Of a DNA stretch of 22,351 bases, positions 12,756-20,319 are shown one piece after another. Both the position numbers and the translations under genes were made by a program. The stretch spans positions 1 through 22,351 of the IMG/VR virus record IMGVR_UViG_3300025125_000013; one strand, 5' to 3'. The DNA is from a virus. The notes beneath the pieces are model-generated. The model did no database searches. It worked only from the letters and a program-made list of their open reading frames with translations, and was not told the origin of the DNA. Every line of letters starts with the position of its first letter. The first letter of the stretch is position 1.

Positions 12756-12823
12756 GATGCGGGGAGTGATCCCCGCATCCATCAGCGCATTCAATCGGGT
12801 GCGTTGTTGGATGCGAAGGCATC
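12756..12823 (+). repeat. Three-hairpin intergenic element, copy 4
   Basis: Hairpin 1: GATGCGGGGA-GTGA-TCCCCGCATC (12756-12779). Hairpin 2: GCATCCA/TGGATGC, a T-T mismatch, then CAGCGCATTC/GGGTGCGTTG (12775-12814). Hairpin 3: GATGC-GAAG-GCATC (12810-12823). It starts 7 bases after the previous stop. A tail GACCAACAAATAG matches the tail of copy 3 but lacks the GTGCAAATGCAC hairpin. Confidence 0.85.
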
Positions 12824-12854
12824 AATTGACCAACAAATAGATGAGGTAAGAAAC

Positions 12855-14102
12855 ATGGAAGAGTTCAGTCTGGCTGATCAAACTATCGCTGCCCTGTCCT
12901 CACCGAGGAAAGGGCTTGTCAACTACACCATGCCTTTCGTTGCTAAAATTCTTGAGGTTGATCAGGAAAAAAAGATGCTGCCCTCCGCGCAGCACTCCGT
13001 ATCCACTGAGTATCATTCACTGCGGGACTCGACACGGTTCATCATTGACGATGACTTCCTTGAGTTCGCTACGCTGCACTCGATATCGGTCGATGCTGAC
13101 GCACTGTGTGCCGGGATCGATATCGCGCGTCCTCCCATTCCTCAAATGTGGATAGAGTGGAACGAAAGCAAACGACAGGAAACCCTCCGCACAAAGCTGC
13201 CTTTTAGCACATACACGGAAGAGCACGGTAGGCGTCCGCTAATAAGTGGAAGAGCATCACCCGAGCGATGCGGGTACGTCATCCAAGAACTGGGCGAGAA
13301 GAACAGGGGAGCGGTAGGCGACGGCACATTGCCGTCAGGATTTCATTGGGTCTTCACGCCAGTGTTTGCACTACCCCTCACCAAGAATCAGCCGGAACGG
13401 GTAGCTCCTATTGTGGTCTCTCCTCTGGCTTTCATCTTGTCGGAAGAAGGATGGTCAAGCGCTGATGAAATCCGGCGCAGTCGTGGTGCCGGTTTGGATA
13501 CCTTCGCTCACAGGGAGCGGGAAAAGAAGGCGGTCGAGTATATCGTTGGTGATTGGTGGATCAACAAACACAAATCCGCCAACGCTGCCATCGAACAGCT
13601 TCACCGGCATCTCCACGTTGGGCAAAGCCGGTCCATTGGATGGTGGGTTCCCATCGAGCGAGGCTTCAACAACGAACCTTTTGCAAAGCTCGGCAATCTC
13701 GCCATCCATTTCATGCAAGGCGATTTTCGTTTCCTCATCAGCGTGATCTCAACACTCAACTTCGATTGGCGCGTGCAAAAACAATCAGTGCGATTCACCG
13801 GGCGGAGAATGCGCTACGGCAAGCACGCTCCATTCAACTCTCACATTGAGTTGAGCATCGAACTGCCCAAGAAAAACGGGATCGTTCTTCGCGCCGGAGT
13901 TCTCGGAGATGGCATCGGCACTCGCCGGTTACATGAAGTACGCGGCCACTGGCGCTGTTATCGCAGCGGCAACCGCGTTTGGGTCCGCGCCCACAAACGT
14001 GGGAGCAAAGAGCTAGGTGAGGTGACAAAAGATTATCGCCTCAAGACTGGCGCACACACCTCTGTCGGAAAGGAGATCAGAAATGGCCGAGAAGCCCTAT
14101 GA
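12855..14102 (+). CDS. Phage protein with a C-terminal HxVRGHWR...WVRAHKRG motif
   Basis: 415 residues. The N-terminal two thirds are unfamiliar. The C-terminal segment LHEVRGHWRCYRSGNRVWVRAHKRGSKELG, then a KDYRL end, matches a motif seen in many phage proteins of unknown function, with conserved His and Arg that might bind metal or nucleic acid. GATGAGGTAAG precedes ATG 12855. Its last 20 bases overlap the next gene in another frame. Confidence 0.8.
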   Translation: MEEFSLADQTIAALSSPRKGLVNYTMPFVAKILEVDQEKKMLPSAQHSVSTEYHSLRDSTRFIIDDDFLEFATLHSISVDADALCAGIDIARPPIPQMWIEWNESKRQETLRTKLPFSTYTEEHGRRPLISGRASPERCGYVIQELGEKNRGAVGDGTLPSGFHWVFTPVFALPLTKNQPERVAPIVVSPLAFILSEEGWSSADEIRRSRGAGLDTFAHREREKKAVEYIVGDWWINKHKSANAAIEQLHRHLHVGQSRSIGWWVPIERGFNNEPFAKLGNLAIHFMQGDFRFLISVISTLNFDWRVQKQSVRFTGRRMRYGKHAPFNSHIELSIELPKKNGIVLRAGVLGDGIGTRRLHEVRGHWRCYRSGNRVWVRAHKRGSKELGEVTKDYRLKTGAHTSVGKEIRNGREAL

Positions 14103-14241
14103 AAAAAGACAGCGTTCCATCTGCCCCGAATGTCGAGGCAATGGCTACATCAAAATCCCGCATGAGGTCTACGCCGATCAATTCGACGTTCGGCAATGCG
14201 AGAGTTGCTCATCGGAAGGAGAGATCGATGGCAAAGTATGA
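14083..14241 (+). CDS. Zinc-ribbon-like protein, 52 residues
   Basis: MAEKPYEKRQRSICPECRGNGYIKIP...VRQCESCSSEGEIDGKV. Two CxxC pairs (about residues 14-17 and 40-43) make a treble-clef or zinc-ribbon knuckle, and CPECRGNGY resembles DnaJ-type cysteine repeats. AAGGAG precedes the ATG. The gene overlaps both neighbours: 20 bases with the previous one and 14 with the next. Confidence 0.65.
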   Translation: MAEKPYEKRQRSICPECRGNGYIKIPHEVYADQFDVRQCESCSSEGEIDGKV

Positions 14242-14392
14242 TCGATGCCCCCACTGCGGGGGAGTGAGGGAGCGTCTGCATCAGGTGAACGGGGTGCAGA
14301 TCTTTTATTGCGCGGATTGCAAACGTGAAACGCACCGCACCCACGATTCAGTCACGCCCGACACCTCGGCTGCTGACCACATGGGAGATTGA
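14228..14392 (+). CDS. Zinc-ribbon protein, 54 residues
   Basis: MAKYDRCPHCGGVRERLHQVNGVQIFYCADCKRETHR...: CPHCGG and YCADC are two CxxC knuckles about 20 residues apart with strands between, a classic zinc ribbon. It probably binds DNA or a polymerase; function unknown. GAAGGAGAG precedes the ATG inside the previous gene. The pair of adjacent zinc-ribbon genes may be an old duplication, though similarity beyond the cysteines is weak. Confidence 0.75.
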   Translation: MAKYDRCPHCGGVRERLHQVNGVQIFYCADCKRETHRTHDSVTPDTSAADHMGD

Positions 14393-14394
14393 CC

Positions 14395-14610
14395 ATGGCT
14401 TGGATTGAATTCTATCTGGGCGGAGCAGCACTCGGAGTTCTCGTTGCCGTTCTTCTCATTATCAGGGCAGTCGAGGAATACCACAGCGGTGCCGACTGGG
14501 TGCGGAAAGAAACCCGAATAAAAATGATCTGGTCAATAGTTGGTGCCGCTCTGCTGCTGCCTGTCACGGGCGTCATCTTCGCGGGCCTCTTGTATCTGGT
14601 GCTGCGATGA
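14395..14610 (+). CDS. Small two-helix membrane protein
   Basis: 71 residues with two hydrophobic segments (about 5-25, FYLGGAALGVLVAVLLIIRA, and about 47-69, WSIVGAALLLPVTGVIFAGLLYL) separated by a charged loop. Topology alone would allow a holin or another inner-membrane protein. GGGAG precedes ATG 14395. Its stop overlaps the next start (ATGA). Confidence 0.7.
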   Translation: MAWIEFYLGGAALGVLVAVLLIIRAVEEYHSGADWVRKETRIKMIWSIVGAALLLPVTGVIFAGLLYLVLR

Positions 14611-14975
14611 TGGACATCGAATTAATGCACGAGTACGAGCAAGAGGGTCTTCAGTTCCCCGAGATGGCGCTCTTGCTTCAGTTGCTGGTGGACAGGGATT
14701 GGATTTGGAAACTTCCCGCGAAATACCAGCGTGAGGCAGTCGCTTACATGCGGCTCGGCGTTGTTAAACCAGCGCGAAAGGAAAGGCCCGACGTGAACCC
14801 CATGATCAAGATCATCACACGAGATGGAAAGATCGACCGCATCCTGTCAGAAGGAGTTATCGATGTCTTCGTGGAAGACGAGACCGGCGGAACAACCGCC
14901 AAATACACCACCGTTGATATCGGCAAGTACGCCGATGACGAGGGTGACCCCGCATCAGACCGACCAACAACCTAA
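14607..14975 (+). CDS. Hypothetical acidic protein, 122 residues
   Basis: MMDIELMHEYEQEGLQFPEMALLLQLL...: a helical N-terminal half with RDWIWKLPAKYQREAVAYM, then a beta-rich segment (MIKIITRDGKIDRILSEGVIDVFVED) and an acidic end. No known family. It overlaps the upstream membrane-protein gene by 4 bases, so it is probably translated with it. Confidence 0.65.
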   Translation: MMDIELMHEYEQEGLQFPEMALLLQLLVDRDWIWKLPAKYQREAVAYMRLGVVKPARKERPDVNPMIKIITRDGKIDRILSEGVIDVFVEDETGGTTAKYTTVDIGKYADDEGDPASDRPTT

Positions 14976-14989
14976 AGGAGTTGAAGTAA

Positions 14990-15187
14990 ATGAAAACCCG
15001 TGTTCACATTGTGCTTGATTACGCCGACAGAGACCTGCTCGACAAGTGGGCCAAGGAAGGTGATCGAAATATTTCCCAGCAAATTGGTCGGATGATCAGG
15101 CAGGAAAATGATCGCCTAGAGGCGAAGAGAAATGGGCGGCGGACGGACTCGCCCCCGATAAAAATCGCAGAGAGCGTCGAGAGCTAG
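14990..15187 (+). CDS. Ribbon-helix-helix-like small protein
   Basis: 65 residues. MKTRVHIVLDYADRDLLDKWA has the strand-then-helix order of Arc/MetJ ribbon-helix-helix repressors, with a second helix NISQQIGRMIRQE. It could repress phage promoters; the operator is unknown. AAAGGAG precedes the ATG. The last 72 bases overlap antisense the gene on the other strand (15116-15634). A bulged hairpin with GGTATC/GATACC and CGAGG/CCTCG arms (15207-15258) follows and may serve as the end of the operon. Confidence 0.65.
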   Translation: MKTRVHIVLDYADRDLLDKWAKEGDRNISQQIGRMIRQENDRLEAKRNGRRTDSPPIKIAESVES

Positions 15188-15634
15188 ACGTAGGGCTGCT
15201 AGCTGGCGAGGTGTTTTGATTCGGCTGGTATCTGTTACCACCGATACCAAAAGCCTCGTCGGCTCGCGGCCCGTTTCATACATTACATGGGCTGTTGCCT
15301 CAGAAATTTTTCTCACTGCAAATAAAAACCGCGCTCCCGGCATTCCTTTTTGAGTTGGTCCTCCCCCGACCAACGCCGCCAGCGCATTACTCCCCCCTCC
15401 CGCTCGGCTGAAATCCCTTTCAGCCCTTATCCCCGCCTCGTGTTGCTCAATCGATATCGAACTTGCACCCAGCAATCTGTCGAGTTCGCACCCATCGACA
15501 ACCCTCCCCCTCACGCTCCCTCCCAGTTGCGGACCCAATGGCTCGACCCTGATCTCACGTCGCCGCCATAATTCCGGCGTTCCGAGATCAGAAGGGGACG
15601 GATTCTTCTTCCCAATCTTCCTTTGCTTCTGCAT
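15116..15634 (-). CDS. Phage hypothetical protein, 172 residues
   Basis: After a basic start it reads GTPELWRRREIRVEP, GRVVDGCELDRLLGA, SISIEQHEAGIRAERDF and ends LAALRLALDALCDFY. This order (GTPE..RR, a short linker with Q-x2-AG, a late LxxALDxL helix pair) is familiar from alphaproteobacterial phage proteins of unknown function. It overlaps the end of the primase-helicase gene by 47 bases and has only a weak GGGAA site, suggesting coupling. It also overlaps the plus-strand gene at 14990 tail to tail. Confidence 0.65.
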   Translation of the reverse strand: MQKQRKIGKKNPSPSDLGTPELWRRREIRVEPLGPQLGGSVRGRVVDGCELDRLLGASSISIEQHEAGIRAERDFSRAGGGSNALAALVGGGPTQKGMPGARFLFAVRKISEATAHVMYETGREPTRLLVSVVTDTSRIKTPRQLAALRLALDALCDFYRGRVRPPPISLRL

Positions 15635-17324
15635 AGGTTCCCGTTCGGATGTCGTAGGAAAGCTCAGTCATACCCTGTTTTCCAAGATGTTTGAACCTGA
15701 CTTTCCAAACATGAATTTCGACGAGGTCTGTCTCGTTGTTGCGATGCACGGTGAGGCCAAGGTCTGCTTTGCTGAACCAGCTAGCTGAGGACGAGATATC
15801 ATATCCCTTTGGAACCGGATAGTTGCCATCGCTTTGCCGGTAAAGTTTTGCTGGGTGCGCCACAAAAAATACAGCGCAATCATGTGCAGCCGCCCAGTTC
15901 CTCACCTTCGATAGCATATCGCTGATCAGATTGGTCTCGGACTTCGAGCCATGATTCATATCCAAGTAATTATATGGATCAATTACTAAAGACCTGACGC
16001 CCATCCTGCTTACCGCCGCACTTCCCCTCTCCAAGATCGCATCAATGGAGGCAGACGTGCCATCAGATTGTTCCATGAAGATGAAGTGGTCATTCACCCA
16101 CGCAAGCCCTCTCTCCATTTCCTCCTCGCTCATGCGAGGAGTTAAGCCTTCATGGAAGGGCTTGCCCAATGTCTTTTCGAGAAGTTTCCCGATGTGCATT
16201 TCTGGCGGGGTTTCAAATGAGCAAACAGCATGCCGCCAATCGTACTGCCGGGATAAATTAAACAACAGTTGATCGACAAACTCTGACTTGCCCATGCTTG
16301 GCACCCCGGTCACGACGTGAACCATCCCGGGTTTGATCGTCATCAAGGCATCGACGTTGGCGTAGCCGGTGGATAGGCCACGGCCAGCACCGTTCTTATA
16401 GAGCGTGCGAACCTGTTCGGCGTAGTGATTGGCGTCATAGAGGCCAGCGATAGGCCAAGGCTCTGCCTCCTCAACAACATTACTCACCCTCGCCTTGCCA
16501 TGTTTCAGCAGGGTGTCGTTGGCATCCTTGCAATCGTCGGGCCATTCAACCGACCAGCACTTCGGCTTTCCTATGCGGCGAGCGAGTTCCTCGGCCAGAG
16601 CTTTCCCCGGGCCGTCCTTGTCGACGGCGATGATGATCTTGTCGGCACCCTGTAAGACTTCGTTCCCTGTCCAGACATACGCGAATTTGTTGTCCTCGAT
16701 AGGATCAACCAAGCCATCGCTAACTCTAACGGGCGCACCATTCGGCACGCTGATTGCGTTCCTGATTCCTGCCTCTCGGAGTGAGAGAGCATCGATTTCT
16801 CCCTCGGCAATGACGATTGTCTCGCCAACTCTCACCTTCTCGATTCCGAAAAAGGTGATGGCTGATCCCTCTTGCGTGAAGCCCTTCTCCTCGACGCCTC
16901 TCCACTTGACGGCATACGTCTTGTCGGTCGCTGGCTCGACATACGGAAATCCCGCACATAAAACTTCCTTACCTGCCGACCGGATAAATTTCTGGGCAGA
17001 CAAGACGCCACCCGACGCCAAGGTGGCTGCGCTCAGGCCTCGCTCTTCGACGAGGTAGGTTAGCGCTGCCGGAGCTAACTCCTTCTTCACCGGAGCCACA
17101 AACTTCACCACGTTGGTTGGCTTTTCCTCTAGAGAGATGCCGCCCTTGGTGCCGCAATGATGACACATCCATTTCAGATCGGGCCATTCGACCCGCACGC
17201 TCAGAACTTTCTCGGACTGGTGGGCTTTCTGTCTGTCGTGCGAACAGGCGGGACAGGTTTCCCGATACTGCCCATCACCACGGGCAGCAAATCTCATTTT
17301 CATATCGTCGGAGATGTCAGTCAT
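15588..17324 (-). CDS. Bifunctional primase-helicase (T7 gp4-like)
   Basis: 578 residues joining a DNA primase and a ring helicase for phage replication. Seen in order: a four-cysteine zinc site (C24, C27, C54, C57), TOPRIM motifs (AEGEIDAL with E175; AVDKDGPG with D234 and D236), then a DnaB-type RecA core with Walker A GVPSMGKS (340-347), SFETPPEM after it, and Walker B LVIDPYN at about 455. Length and order match T7 gp4. The zinc site is complete, so priming is likely intact. No DNA polymerase gene is in the window. Confidence 0.92.
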   Translation of the reverse strand: MTDISDDMKMRFAARGDGQYRETCPACSHDRQKAHQSEKVLSVRVEWPDLKWMCHHCGTKGGISLEEKPTNVVKFVAPVKKELAPAALTYLVEERGLSAATLASGGVLSAQKFIRSAGKEVLCAGFPYVEPATDKTYAVKWRGVEEKGFTQEGSAITFFGIEKVRVGETIVIAEGEIDALSLREAGIRNAISVPNGAPVRVSDGLVDPIEDNKFAYVWTGNEVLQGADKIIIAVDKDGPGKALAEELARRIGKPKCWSVEWPDDCKDANDTLLKHGKARVSNVVEEAEPWPIAGLYDANHYAEQVRTLYKNGAGRGLSTGYANVDALMTIKPGMVHVVTGVPSMGKSEFVDQLLFNLSRQYDWRHAVCSFETPPEMHIGKLLEKTLGKPFHEGLTPRMSEEEMERGLAWVNDHFIFMEQSDGTSASIDAILERGSAAVSRMGVRSLVIDPYNYLDMNHGSKSETNLISDMLSKVRNWAAAHDCAVFFVAHPAKLYRQSDGNYPVPKGYDISSSASWFSKADLGLTVHRNNETDLVEIHVWKVRFKHLGKQGMTELSYDIRTGTYAEAKEDWEEESVPF

Positions 17325-17326
17325 AG

Positions 17327-17599
17327 TCAGTCGTCCTCATCTAGTAGGCGTTCAAGATATACCTTCCGCTCTGATTCTCCAAGCTCTTCGATGTGGCGGG
17401 CTGCCTCCATCACGGCTTGCGCGTCGAATCCAATCAAATCGCATGTTATGTGGAGATCTCGCGAGGGTCGGGTCAGGAATGCACGCGCGTCATCTCGGAT
17501 GCGCCATTCTTTTGAATCGAGATCCTTGAACGCACGGCCCAACACAGCCAACCACAATTTAAATTCGCTGTTGTCCTGATCACTGGCCAATGCGAGCAA
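17327..17599 (-). CDS. Phage hypothetical protein, 90 residues
   Basis: It contains FKLWLAVLGRAFKDLDSKEWRI, then ARAFLTRPSRDLHITCDLIGFDAQAV, the pattern of a small protein common beside replication genes in alphaproteobacterial phages (W-AVL-R...AR-FL...C-L-G-D). Function unknown. TTG 17599 is the best start, 2 bases after the upstream stop. Its stop is 2 bases before the primase-helicase start, so these genes form one operon with rusA. Confidence 0.7.
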   Translation of the reverse strand: MLALASDQDNSEFKLWLAVLGRAFKDLDSKEWRIRDDARAFLTRPSRDLHITCDLIGFDAQAVMEAARHIEELGESERKVYLERLLDEDD

Positions 17600-17601
17600 T
17601 C

Positions 17602-17961
17602 TTAATCTCGGAGCGAGGGGGACTTGCGATCCAAACCATGGATGATGATCTTGGCTTTGATCTGTCTGTCGTTCTTGTAGGCCTTGCCTTCGAGGCAGTC
17701 CATGATCAGGCTCTCATCGAGATCGGGACGGCGCGTCGCATAGAAAATATGACAAAACAGCAGCACGTCCCCATCAATTAGCGGGTTAATGGTTGGTGCC
17801 AGCCGCTCGAAACAATCCTTGTACGCGAGAGCTTTCTTGCTCTTGATTGGAATAAGGCGACGCCCAATCCTGACCATCTGTCGAGCGTTGGATTTCGATG
17901 CGGTTTCTCCCTCAACGATGGCCTCGTATTCCCACTTGATGTCGGCATTAGCTATTGCCAT
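17602..17961 (-). CDS. rusA: RusA-type Holliday junction resolvase
   Basis: RusA cleaves Holliday junctions during phage recombination. Seen: an N-terminal EGETASKSNARQMVRIG strand, then DGDVLLFCHIFYATRRPDLDESLIMDCLEGKAYKNDRQI. The aspartates in RPDLDE, MDCLEG and KNDRQ occupy the places of the catalytic acidic residues. About 119 residues from ATG 17961 is usual; ATG 18012 is in frame but would overlap the diverging gene. Neither start has a clear ribosome site. Confidence 0.82.
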   Translation of the reverse strand: MAIANADIKWEYEAIVEGETASKSNARQMVRIGRRLIPIKSKKALAYKDCFERLAPTINPLIDGDVLLFCHIFYATRRPDLDESLIMDCLEGKAYKNDRQIKAKIIIHGLDRKSPSLRD

Positions 17962-17991
17962 TAGATCAGTAATGGTGATAGATTTCTTTCC

Positions 17992-18843
17992 ATGAAATAT
18001 ACTAACAAACATGGGCTGCCTGATCCCGTCGTCAGGGCTCTCACCTCATACGAAAAAGGTGAGAAAGTTGAGGGGCTTAGGGTGACCACACTAATCGATT
18101 CCCCCCGAGTCAGTCAACTCCGGCAAACCCATGCCGCCAATATCACCGAGGATGTTAGTGACATGGTCTGGAAAGTCATGGGCACTGCCATCCATGAGGT
18201 GTTTGAGAAGGCAGCCTCCAACGCCTACGTCAGTGAGGAGCGCCTCTCACATACAGTGGATGGAACCGTCATCAGTGGGGCAATCGACTATCAATTCGAG
18301 AGCGATGGGGAGATCGACCTCAAGGACTACAAGTCCACCTCTGTTTTCTCCGTTCTCATGGGCGACAAGCCCGAGTGGGAGAAACAAATCAACACCTACG
18401 CCTACCTTATTCGCCGCGCCAAAGGACTCAAAGTCAGGAGCGCCAGCGTCGTGGCAGTCCTTCGGGATTGGCGCAAGTCAGACGCCGAGAGGCGAGGCGA
18501 CTACCCCCCTGCTCCCATCACTGAGATCAAGATCAGGCTCTGGCCTGACGATGAGCAAGATGCCTACGTCAAGGAGAGGGTTAGGCTGCACCGAGTGGCG
18601 GAGCTTGAAAAAGACTTCGACCTCCCCGCTTGCACTCCCGAGGAGCAGTGGGCAAAGCCAGCCAAGTGGGCAGTCCACAAGGGCAGCGGGAAGAGAGCCT
18701 TGAAACTCTTTGACAGTCAGAACGAGGCACAAGTATTTGCCGGTCAATCCGAGGATCGCAGCGTGATCGAACGACCGGCCACACTGACGCGCTGCGAAAA
18801 CAACTACTGTCGAGTGGCAGATTTTTGTAACCAATGGAGGTAA
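17992..18843 (+). CDS. PD-(D/E)XK exonuclease, Cas4/RecB-like
   Basis: 283 residues. The opening NKHGLPDPVVRAL and TLIDSPR...ITEDVSDMVWKVMGTAIHEVFE are typical of this phage nuclease group. Active-site residues: H68 (GTAIHEVFE), D99 (ISGAIDYQF), D112 and K114 (LKDYKS), Q132 (QINTYAYL). Four cysteines (214, 268, 273, 279) could hold an iron-sulfur cluster as in Cas4/AddB. With the annealing protein that follows, it would make a recombination pair that resects DNA ends. It starts only 30 bases from the diverging rusA. Confidence 0.88.
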   Translation: MKYTNKHGLPDPVVRALTSYEKGEKVEGLRVTTLIDSPRVSQLRQTHAANITEDVSDMVWKVMGTAIHEVFEKAASNAYVSEERLSHTVDGTVISGAIDYQFESDGEIDLKDYKSTSVFSVLMGDKPEWEKQINTYAYLIRRAKGLKVRSASVVAVLRDWRKSDAERRGDYPPAPITEIKIRLWPDDEQDAYVKERVRLHRVAELEKDFDLPACTPEEQWAKPAKWAVHKGSGKRALKLFDSQNEAQVFAGQSEDRSVIERPATLTRCENNYCRVADFCNQWR

Positions 18844-18845
18844 CT

Positions 18846-19685
18846 ATGACGACCAAAGCCAAACCCAAAACTGTTTGGGAGCGACTGTCGAAGATCGACG
18901 TCGGAGACCACACCGAGAAGAAAGGGAACCTGACCTACCTTTCATGGGCATGGGCGTGGGGGACGCTGAAAAACGAATACCCAAGCGCTTCCTTTCATAA
19001 GCATTTCTTCGACCACATCTCCAAAGATGGGGAGATGAAGCTCCCCTACACCATCGATGGTGAGGGCTACGCCTACGTCAGAGTGACAGTGAAGGTGGAG
19101 GATTCCGAGGTCACCGAGACCCTTCCAGTGCTGGGCAACAGCAATCGACCAGTCAAGAGCCCCGATTCTTTTGCCGTGAACACATCGTTGCAGCGATGCC
19201 TCGCAAAGGCCATCGCATACTGCGGCCTCGGCCACTACATCTACGCGGGTGAAGATCTGCCTATCGAGACCATCGAGGTAGACGAAGAGCCCCCACCCAA
19301 GGCAGCCCCAAAGGCAGCCCCAAAGGCAGCCCCACCCAAGGCAGTGCCGACCTCCAACGGAGGTGCGCCACCAGAGATGACTGTCGATGAATGGCGAGCG
19401 GCGTTCCTCGATCATCCAGAAGGCGTTGTCACGCCGGAAGGCACCGAGCATCTCGTAGGTGGAGGTCTGAACGACGAGGGATGGAAGCTCGCAGCCAAGG
19501 TGTTCGCGACCTTCATGCCTCGTTCCAAGGATTACTCGTCGCCCAAGGAGTGCGTCGAGGGCGTCAACAACTTCTGGCGCATCAACAAGGATGTCTTGAC
19601 CAACATGAGCAAGGCCGAGCCAGCGCTTCACGCCGAGGTCATGGCCGGATTCAAGGCGGCTAAAATTCAAGCACAAGGAGAATAG
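18846..19685 (+). CDS. Single-strand annealing protein (DUF1071/Sak3-like)
   Basis: 279 residues. NLTYLSWAWAWGTLKNEYP at about 28-46 and the later NTSLQRCLAKAIAYCGLGHYIYAGEDLP are the signature of DUF1071 proteins, considered phage recombinases that anneal complementary single strands. A proline/alanine linker (AAPKAAPKAAPP, encoded by GGCAGCCCCAAA repeats) joins a second, less conserved C-terminal domain. GGAGG is 5 bases before ATG 18846, and the gap from the exonuclease stop is 2 bases, so the pair is co-translated. Confidence 0.87.
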   Translation: MTTKAKPKTVWERLSKIDVGDHTEKKGNLTYLSWAWAWGTLKNEYPSASFHKHFFDHISKDGEMKLPYTIDGEGYAYVRVTVKVEDSEVTETLPVLGNSNRPVKSPDSFAVNTSLQRCLAKAIAYCGLGHYIYAGEDLPIETIEVDEEPPPKAAPKAAPKAAPPKAVPTSNGGAPPEMTVDEWRAAFLDHPEGVVTPEGTEHLVGGGLNDEGWKLAAKVFATFMPRSKDYSSPKECVEGVNNFWRINKDVLTNMSKAEPALHAEVMAGFKAAKIQAQGE

Positions 19686-19688
19686 AGA

Positions 19689-20084
19689 ATGGCATACGAG
19701 AAACCCCCCGAGTTCGGGGGCGGTGCCGTCTACCGCAATCAGAGGCGGTGCAGTTCCATGGAAGTCACACCAACCGAGGCGAGGGGCAGCGATCAATTCA
19801 ATGAGTACGCCCCTCAGATGTCAGGCAGCATGGAAGTGACCAAGGCCATGGCGAGGATGCTCCTCGATAAGTTCAAGGCTGGCGACACCGAGCCCAGCAA
19901 GAGGGAGCGCACAAAGGGCGATCCCGTCGTGATGCTCGATGTGGGAGCCAACGTCGCATCCTCCTCTAACATCCGCACAGATGGCAACCCGACGGGCGGC
20001 TACTTTTATTTCTGGCTGCGCCCCAAGTGGGTTCCGCAAACCAAGGCGGCAGAGCCCGATCTCAATGACGAGATCCCGTTCTGA
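19689..20084 (+). CDS. SSB-like protein with DEIPF tail
   Basis: 131 residues. The C-terminus LNDEIPF is the acidic tip by which single-strand DNA-binding proteins recruit partners (DDDIPF in bacterial SSB). The core (VVMLDVGANVASSSNIRTDGNPTGGYFYFWLRPKWV) does not look like a standard OB-fold SSB to me, so this is probably a phage-specific SSB analogue. It lies right after the annealing protein with AAGGAG upstream, as expected for a replication-recombination module. Confidence 0.72.
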   Translation: MAYEKPPEFGGGAVYRNQRRCSSMEVTPTEARGSDQFNEYAPQMSGSMEVTKAMARMLLDKFKAGDTEPSKRERTKGDPVVMLDVGANVASSSNIRTDGNPTGGYFYFWLRPKWVPQTKAAEPDLNDEIPF

Positions 20085-20319
20085 AAAACGCCTTCGACTG
20101 GCGAGGGGAGAGCCGTGTTTGATATGCGGCATCCCCGATTCGTCGGCGCACCATCTCACGTTCATGGAACCCGCTGCAATGGGCATGAAAGTGGGGGATC
20201 AATACACGGTGCCGCTGTGTCATACCCATCACATGGAGCTACACGCCCACGGTAACGAAAGACAATGGTGGGCACTAAAGGGAGTGGAGCCAGAAGAATG
20301 GCTGAGATCAAAGAACTAG
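20065..20319 (+). CDS. HNH-like / DUF968-type protein
   Basis: 84 residues. Two zinc knuckles frame a His pair: EPCLICGIPDSSAHHL, then GDQYTVPLCHTHHMELHAHG. The pattern C-x2-C...HH...PLC-x2-HH-x2-H is that of DUF968 and related HNH nuclease-fold proteins in phage recombination regions. It may cut or bind branched DNA. ATG 20065 overlaps the SSB-like gene by 20 bases and has no clear ribosome site, so translation is probably coupled. Confidence 0.75.
   Translation: MTRSRSEKRLRLARGEPCLICGIPDSSAHHLTFMEPAAMGMKVGDQYTVPLCHTHHMELHAHGNERQWWALKGVEPEEWLRSKN

Noticed and set aside
7461-12823. Whether the four-copy element is a CRISPR array, integron site or insertion sequence
   Set aside because: Copies are kilobases apart with genes between them, there are no regular spacers or transposase, and there are no terminal repeats with target duplication.
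13455-13500. Plus-strand CTGATGA followed by a CCGG hairpin
   Set aside because: No GAAA strand follows and it is within a protein gene.
13715-13750. Minus-strand CTGATGA-GGAAAC-GAAA, hammerhead-like
   Set aside because: It would have a 1-bp stem II, no properly paired stem III (GGCGAGAT in place of GGCGAT), and lies inside a conserved coding region.
18545-18560. Plus-strand CTGACGA
   Set aside because: No stem II or GAAA follows; exonuclease coding sequence.
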